This document shows, piece after piece, positions 58,887-64,000 of a DNA stretch of 64,000 bases. Below the pieces are notes generated by a model, which was not told the DNA's origin, ran no database searches, and saw only the letters and a list, made by a program, of their open reading frames with translations. Source of the stretch: Salipiger abyssi. Lineage in GTDB: Bacteria > Pseudomonadota > Alphaproteobacteria > Rhodobacterales > Rhodobacteraceae. Both the position numbers and the translations under genes were made by a program. The stretch covers positions 1,984,001 through 2,048,000 of the forward strand of contig NZ_CP015093.1 of the NCBI RefSeq assembly GCF_001975705.1. Reading direction: 5' to 3'. Numbering within the stretch: the first letter of the stretch is position 1; each line of letters begins with the position of its first letter.

Positions 58887-60336
58887 CCGCCGCCGGGGGT
58901 GACCTCGACCGTTCCCCGCTCGCGCGGGGATCAACCGATGTGACCATTGCCCCGGAATACGTTGAGGGGCCGTTCCCCGCTCGCGCGGGGATCAACCGCG
59001 ATGATCGACGCCAAGAATTTTCGCGCCCAACCGTTCCCCGCTCGCGCGGGGATCAACCGGGCGCAGATGTCGGTGACGGCACGAGCGGACCCCGTTCCCC
59101 GCTCGCGCGGGGATCAACCGGGCGAGCTGATGGATCTTCTTCAGCCGCTGGCCCGTTCCCCGCTCGCGCGGGGATCAACCGGCGCAGCAAGCCATAGCAG
59201 TCAGCGCCACTGCCCGTTCCCCGCTCGCGCGGGGATCAACCGCGACTCGTGAACAGCGACGACCCGAGTGGCGACCGTTCCCCGCTCGCGCGGGGATCAA
59301 CCGATCACCAGTGGGCAGGAGCAGGCCGCTCGGGTCCGTTCCCCGCTCGCGCGGGGATCAACCGCGCTGAACCGCGACCTGGCCGCCGCATCTGGCCCGT
59401 TCCCCGCTCGCGCGGGGATCAACCGTCGGCTGGCGTCATGGGCGAGGGACAGGAAAACCGTTCCCCGCTCGCGCGGGGATCAACCGGCCCGAGCCGCCGG
59501 CGAGCTGGTGGAGATCGTCCGTTCCCCGCTCGCGCGGGGATCAACCGCTGGCCGGGCAGTTGAACGACCAGATCAACGGCCGTTCCCCGCTCGCGCGGGG
59601 ATCAACCGGAATGATGATGGAACGGCAATACGAGATCGCCCCGTTCCCCGCTCGCGCGGGGATCAACCGGGACATTACCCATGGTTTCCCGGATGTGGTC
59701 GCCGTTCCCCGCTCGCGCGGGGATCAACCGGAAACCGGCATCATGAATTTCGCCGGAGACCACCGTTCCCCGCTCGCGCGGGGATCAACCGCGCCGCACC
59801 TTGCCGCCGCTGGCCGTTCCGAACCGTTCCCCGCTCGCGCGGGGATCAACCGAGACCGGACATCGTCCCGACTGGGACGTCAAGCCGTTCCCCGCTCGCG
59901 CGGGGATCAACCGCTGTCGTTGCCATCAACCGTGTGCCGCAGCCGCCGTTCCCCGCTCGCGCGGGGATCAACCGATGGACGGGCAGGGCGGTGACCAGTC
60001 GATGATCCGTTCCCCGCTCGCGCGGGGATCAACCGGAACGTCAGGGGCACCCGATCTCTCTGGAGGCCCGTTCCCCGCTCGCGCGGGGATCAACCGCTGG
60101 ATGATTTGCCCACCCTAAACGGCCTCGATCGTTCCCCGCTCGCGCGGGGATCAACCGGCTCGGGGCGGATCATATCGGTGCGAGACAATCCGTTCCCCGC
60201 TCGCGCGGGGATCAACCGAGCACCAACTTCTCATACGGGTCGAGATCATCCCGTTCCCCGCTCGCGCGGGGATCAACCGGAAAAGTTCCCCGACTGGGAT
60301 CCGACGAATGACCGTTCCCCGCTCGCGCGGGGATCC

Positions 60337-60642
60337 GCTTTGAGGCGAGGCGAAGGCTAACAAATTGGCTGCTGCAACAGCACGGCTCCCACTGGCGTCC
60401 CATGGGCCTTCGCAGCCGCAGTGAGATCGCGCATTCGCAGCTAACGACCGCTTGGTACCGCACGGTCGACGTTCACCCAATAAAAGTGCTGGCGATGGCC
60501 GAACGGCCGGTCTGGTGAGGCTGCACCGCAGCAAAGGCGTCTTTGGTGAACGGCTGGAGTGGGCCGAGAGATTCAGGTGGTAGGGAGGGATCGCGTGGCT
60601 TGCCCGCTTCAGCAGTCTCGACGCGGCATCTGGAGGTGACGG
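60337..60642. other. 306-bp gap after the array
   Basis: No gene supported. GC-rich filler resembling other island gaps (CTTTGGTGAACGGCTGGAGTG). Confidence 0.35.
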
Positions 60643-61182
60643 TCAAATAGTCAGTTGCTTAAGGACAAAGTCGGCGCGTGATTCGATGTCGGTACGCGGC
60701 AGCTCAGTTATCTCGTATTCGAGTGCGGAGTAGGCCTCATACATGGCTTCACAGGTCGCTTCGGCTTCAGCTTGGGTCTGCCTCCGCTCGGTGTCTTGTG
60801 TGAAGATCTCGTCCCAGTAGGGCGCCAGAAAGACGCGGGCGTTGTAGCGGATCGTCCTGGCCGCTGCGGTGACGTGCGGCGGCACTGGGAGGCCGCAGAG
60901 CGTCAGGTAGCCAAGGATGTCGGGAATGCCGCGGTCGAAGATCACGGGGCTTGAGAGCGCCTGTGCCGTGCTGTGGGCGCGCAGGTCATGTTCCAGCATC
61001 CGCTCGGCATAGGCCATGCGGTCCGCCCAGGGGAGGGCGTCTCCGCCGCTCTGCATCTCCTCGCGAATGACCGCGCGGCCGGATTCGGGGATTGTGTGGA
61101 CGCCGCGTCGGGCAAGCTCGGTGATCAGGCTGGTCTTGCCCGCACCGGGGCCGCCCGTCACGACGAAGAAATGGTCGCTCAT
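60643..61182 (-). CDS. AAA-family ATPase/kinase, copy 2
   Basis: 179 residues: MSDHFFVVTGGPGAGKTSLI with Walker A, VIFDRGIPDILGYLTLCG, and EAYSALEYEITELPR at the end. About 85% like copy 1 at 35132-35671. It lies directly beside the tRNA-Ala 3' end. Confidence 0.72.
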   Translation of the reverse strand: MSDHFFVVTGGPGAGKTSLITELARRGVHTIPESGRAVIREEMQSGGDALPWADRMAYAERMLEHDLRAHSTAQALSSPVIFDRGIPDILGYLTLCGLPVPPHVTAAARTIRYNARVFLAPYWDEIFTQDTERRQTQAEAEATCEAMYEAYSALEYEITELPRTDIESRADFVLKQLTI

Positions 61183-61345
61183 GGGCCATCCTCGGTTGTG
61201 AAGGGGGAAGGGCTGCGACGGGATCAACACGCCCAAAGGCGCGCATCAAAGCAGCATGGATTTTCGTAGGGAAAACAGCACCGGTCTGCGTGGCAGAGGC
61301 AAATCCTCTGACGAGAAAGGCAGATCTATCTGGTGCTTTTCAAGG
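60643..61345. repeat. direct repeat (AAA gene plus upstream region), copy 2
   Basis: See 35132-35838. The two copies lie 25.5 kb apart in the same orientation and enclose the Tn7-like operon and the CRISPR-Cas locus. Confidence 0.7.
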
Positions 61346-61351
61346 GGATTT

Positions 61352-61427
<76 letters not shown>

Positions 61428-61524
61428 GATGATGCCGTCTCCGGCGTCGTGCGCGTCGATCTACGCAATGCCGCGGGCGGGTTCAAGTGAAAAAATCACC
61501 GCCCACGGCAGAAATCCGTCAGCC

Positions 61525-61845
61525 TCAGCCGTCGTCGTCCTCGCTTGCGACATCGGCGATGTCGTCGAGCGAAACGTTGTCGTCGTCCTCGTCCTCGAGC
61601 ACGTCGTCATCGTCGAGATCGACCTCGACATCGTCTTCGAGCAGATCGGACTCGTCCGAGTCTTCCTTGGCGGCGCTGCGCTTGGCACCGTCGGCGGCAT
61701 CGGCGACGAGCATCGCGCGCTTGCCGGTGTCCAGTTGCAGGACCTCACCCGTATACGGGCTGACGATCGGGTCCTTGTTCAGGTCGTAAAACCGCTTGCC
61801 CGTCGTCGGGCAGACGCGTTTTGTACCCCATTCTTCTTTGGGCAT
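61525..61845 (-). CDS. FYDLN acid domain protein (TIGR02300 family)
   Basis: 106 residues from ATG 61845. Conserved N-terminus MPKEEWGTKRVCPTTGKRFY, then DLNKDPIVSPYTG, followed by a very acidic tail. Found in alphaproteobacteria next to core genes; function unknown. Confidence 0.88.
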   Translation of the reverse strand: MPKEEWGTKRVCPTTGKRFYDLNKDPIVSPYTGEVLQLDTGKRAMLVADAADGAKRSAAKEDSDESDLLEDDVEVDLDDDDVLEDEDDDNVSLDDIADVASEDDDG

Positions 61846-61952
61846 GGGTGGTCCCCTTCCGCTTGTCCGGTCATGTCGACAATCCGCGCCCTCTGCCATA
61901 TCAGGGAAGCGGTGTCAAAGGCTTTGGCCATGTTGCTGTTGAGGCAGAGCAT

Positions 61953-62645
61953 ATGGGGCAGATCACACTTCCTGGCAACCCGCCGATCGCGGTCACGCTG
62001 CGCCGTTCCGCACAGGCGCGGCGGCTGTCGCTGCGGCTGAGCCAGATCGACGGGCGGGTGACGCTCACGCTGCCGCGCCGGGTGCCCGAGCGCGAGGCGC
62101 TGGGGTTCCTGCGCGACAAGGAGGCCTGGCTGCGCGGCCATATGGAGGCGCGCGGCGAGGATGTGCGAATCGCCGTCGGCGCGGTGCTGCCCGTCGAGGG
62201 CGTGCCGCGCGTGCTGCGCGCAGGGACGGGGCGCAGCGTGGCGCTGGCGCCGGATGCGGTCGCGGTGCCCGGCCCGGAGGAGCGCATGGCAGCGCGGCTC
62301 CAGGGCTGGCTGCGTACGCTGGCCCGCGAGCGGCTAGCAGAGGCGTCGGACCGTCATGCCGCCGCGCTGGGGCGGCCCTATACCCGGCTCACCCTGCGCG
62401 ACACGCGCTCGCGCTGGGGCTCCTGCACTGCCGACGGGGCGCTGATGTATTCCTGGCGGCTGATCCTCGCGCCGCCCGAGGTGCTCGACTATGTCGCCGC
62501 CCACGAGGTGGCGCATCTGGCCGAGATGAACCATTCCCGCGCCTTCTGGGACACGGTGGAGCGTCTCTATGGCGACTGGCGCGGCGCCCGGCGCTGGCTG
62601 CGCGACGAGGGCGGCGGGCTGCATCGCTACCGTTTCGGAGATTGA
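61953..62645 (+). CDS. DUF45/YgjP-like metallopeptidase
   Basis: 230 residues from ATG 61953. HExxH zinc motif in VAAHEVAHLAEMNHS, with the third ligand in NHSRAFWD and the upstream TRSRWGSCTADG signature. This SprT-like family is linked to YgjP; substrate unknown. Confidence 0.85.
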   Translation: MGQITLPGNPPIAVTLRRSAQARRLSLRLSQIDGRVTLTLPRRVPEREALGFLRDKEAWLRGHMEARGEDVRIAVGAVLPVEGVPRVLRAGTGRSVALAPDAVAVPGPEERMAARLQGWLRTLARERLAEASDRHAAALGRPYTRLTLRDTRSRWGSCTADGALMYSWRLILAPPEVLDYVAAHEVAHLAEMNHSRAFWDTVERLYGDWRGARRWLRDEGGGLHRYRFGD

Positions 62646-62678
62646 CCTTCGGCGCGTTTGTGATCACATTGGTGCATC

Positions 62679-63332
62679 ATGAATGTCACGCCCCCCCGCG
62701 CCACCGAAATCGTCACCTCCGCCCATGACCGGGTCTATCGCGGGCTGCGCACGCGCATCATGCTCGGCCAGATCGCCCCGGGCGAATCGCTGACCCTGCG
62801 CGGCATCGGCAAGGAATTCGCCGTCTCGATGACGCCCGCGCGCGAGGCGGTGCGCCGGCTGGTCGCCGAGGGCGCGCTGAGCATGTCCTCCTCGGGCCGG
62901 GTCTCGACGCCGGAGCTGTCGAACGAACGTATCGAGGAGCTGGCGGCGCTGCGCGCGCTGATCGAGGTGGAGCTGGCCTCGCGGGCGCTGCCACGGGCGC
63001 ATATGGCGCTGATCGACCGTTTGCAGACCATAAACGGGGTGATCGCCGATGTCGTGCGCAACCGCGATGCGGTGGGCTATATCCGCTCCAATCTGGAATT
63101 TCACCGCACGCTCTATCTGCGCGCCCAGGCGCCGGCGATGCTGGCCATGGCCGAGACGGTCTGGCTCCAGCTCGGGCCGACGATGCGGGCGCTTTACGGG
63201 CGGCTGCGGCGCTCTGAGGCGCCGCAATATCACCGGCTGATGATTGCCGCGCTGAAGGCCGGCGACGAGCCCGGGCTGCGGCTCGCGGTGCGCTCGGACG
63301 TGACGCAGGGGCTGAAGATGCTGACGAGCTGA
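62679..63332 (+). CDS. GntR family transcriptional regulator (FCD type)
   Basis: 217 residues. GntR winged helix (VYRGLRTRIMLGQIAPGES; MTPAREAVRRLVAEGAL), then a helical FCD ligand-binding domain (RALIEVELASRALPRAH; NLEFHRTLYLRA). 34 bases after the metallopeptidase. Ligand unknown. Confidence 0.87.
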   Translation: MNVTPPRATEIVTSAHDRVYRGLRTRIMLGQIAPGESLTLRGIGKEFAVSMTPAREAVRRLVAEGALSMSSSGRVSTPELSNERIEELAALRALIEVELASRALPRAHMALIDRLQTINGVIADVVRNRDAVGYIRSNLEFHRTLYLRAQAPAMLAMAETVWLQLGPTMRALYGRLRRSEAPQYHRLMIAALKAGDEPGLRLAVRSDVTQGLKMLTS

Positions 63333-63339
63333 GCGCCCG

Positions 63340-64000
63340 TCAGGCGGCGAGGCCGCGTGCGCCCATGTTGAGGAACTTGTCGCGCCGCGCCTTGACCAGC
63401 GCCTTGGGCTTCATGTCGTCCATCTCGGCCAGCATTGCAGCGATGGTCTGGCCGACCGCCGCGATGGAGGCCTCGGGGTCGCGATGCGCGCCACCCAGCG
63501 GTTCGGCGATGACGCGGTCGGCGATGCCGAGCTTGAGCAGATCCTGCGCGGTCAGGCGCAGCGCCTCGGCGGCCTCGCGCATCTTCTCCGCGTCTTTCCA
63601 GAGGATCGAGGCGCAGCCCTCGGGCGAGATCACCGAATAGACCGAATGTTCGAGCATCGCCACGCGGTTGGCGGTGGCAAAGGCCACGGCGCCGCCGGAG
63701 CCGCCCTCGCCGATGATGACCGAGACCAGCGGCACACCGATCTGGAGGCATTTCTCGGTCGAGCGCGCGATGGCCTCGGACTGGCCGCGCTCTTCGGCGC
63801 CCTTGCCGGGATAGGCGCCGGGCGTGTCGACCAGGGTGATCACCGGCAGGCCGAAACGGTCGGCCATGTCCATCAGGCGGATCGCCTTGCGATAGCCCTC
63901 GGGGCGCGCCATGCCGAAATTGCGCTCGATGCGGCTTTGGGTGTCGTTGCCCTTTTCATGGCCGATCACCATCACCGGACGGTCGTTGAACCGCGCGAGC
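63340..64000 (-). CDS. accA: acetyl-CoA carboxylase carboxyltransferase alpha subunit, C-terminal part
   Basis: The 5' end lies outside the window; about 219 residues are seen. Clear AccA signature: [60 protein letters not shown] and [15 protein letters not shown]. It transfers carboxyl from biotin to acetyl-CoA in fatty-acid synthesis. A core gene that fixes this end as chromosomal. Confidence 0.95.
   Translation of the reverse strand, partial: LARFNDRPVMVIGHEKGNDTQSRIERNFGMARPEGYRKAIRLMDMADRFGLPVITLVDTPGAYPGKGAEERGQSEAIARSTEKCLQIGVPLVSVIIGEGGSGGAVAFATANRVAMLEHSVYSVISPEGCASILWKDAEKMREAAEALRLTAQDLLKLGIADRVIAEPLGGAHRDPEASIAAVGQTIAAMLAEMDDMKPKALVKARRDKFLNMGARGLAA

Larger units (their letters stand above)
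54690..60336 (+). CRISPR. type I-E CRISPR array, about 47 repeats, interrupted by two IS256 copies
   Basis: The 29-base repeat starts CCGTTCCCCGC, has centre TCG and stem GCGGGG, and ends ATCAACCG; the unit is 61 bases with 32-base spacers (one of 33 at 57042). Repeat 1 is 54690-54718. Then IS256 copy 2 lies in spacer 1. Repeats 2-23 run 56159-57469, IS256 copy 3 lies in the next spacer, and repeats 24-47 run 58909-60336. Both split spacers rejoin to exactly 32 bases once the element and one target duplication are removed. The repeat at 57380 ends CTT and the last (60312) is cut after GGGGATC, marking the leader-distal end. Confidence 0.97.

Noticed and set aside
56264..60118. Long open frames with repeated PFPARAGINR or VPRSRGDQP motifs
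   Set aside because: They are translations of the CRISPR repeats in three frames, not proteins.

Overview
The window is a GC-rich alphaproteobacterial chromosome segment, most like the Rhodobacterales. The evidence is a FYDLN-type acidic protein, an accA fragment, tRNA-Ala(GGC), roseobacter-style catabolic ABC operons, and IS66, IS256, IS1595 and IS3 elements typical of that order. It has three parts.

(1) 1-14.7 kb is a catabolic cluster on the + strand. It holds the 3' end of a peptide-type solute-binding protein, an M81 (MlrC-like) peptidase, a thiamine-diphosphate enzyme and a four-gene spermidine/putrescine-type ABC importer. These are followed by an Asp/Glu/hydantoin-type racemase, two NodB-fold proteins, an M20 peptidase broken by a one-base frameshift, an AllE-like bicupin (ureidoglycine aminohydrolase), a divergent-type LysR regulator and a GlcD-like FAD oxidase. 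Together they suggest uptake and hydrolysis of a ureide or carbamoylated compound. The substrate is inferred, not shown.

(2) About 15.2-61.3 kb is an accessory island. It begins at an internally deleted SLC13 permease and an AT-rich stretch, and ends at the 3' side of tRNA-Ala(GGC). Contents in order: a graveyard of nested insertion sequences that cut an AHH-nuclease toxin fragment and its presumed immunity gene; a RuvC-like protein; a BspA-repeat/RTX secreted protein; a two-gene operon of an ATP-grasp ligase and a papain-like protease; a three-gene overlapping operon of an Mrr-type nuclease, a soluble histidine kinase and a lone receiver; a tyrosine recombinase; a Tn7-like operon (TnsA-like, TniA, TniB, TniQ) split by an IS256-family copy; a Ner-like regulator; an XRE regulator; and a complete type I-E CRISPR-Cas locus with about 47 repeats. 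Two further identical IS256-family copies sit inside spacers of that array. A diverged AAA-ATPase gene is present twice in direct orientation, at 35.1 and 60.6 kb.

(3) 61.4-64 kb is core chromosome: tRNA-Ala, the FYDLN protein, a DUF45 metallopeptidase, a GntR regulator and the 3' part of accA.

The strongest discovery candidate lies between cas3 and cas8e (48631-48940). Two degenerate I-E repeats flank a 32-nt pseudo-spacer whose first 11 nt match a site with an AAG PAM directly upstream of a TTGACA promoter. That promoter drives a short RNA with a 15-bp hairpin, a strong ribosome-binding site, a five-codon mini-ORF containing the rare codon ATA, and a 14-bp stem-loop. This is the layout of a CRISPR-regulated toxin-antitoxin RNA pair (CreTA). 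The nuclease/kinase/receiver operon and the ATP-grasp/cysteine-protease operon are further candidates for undescribed systems.
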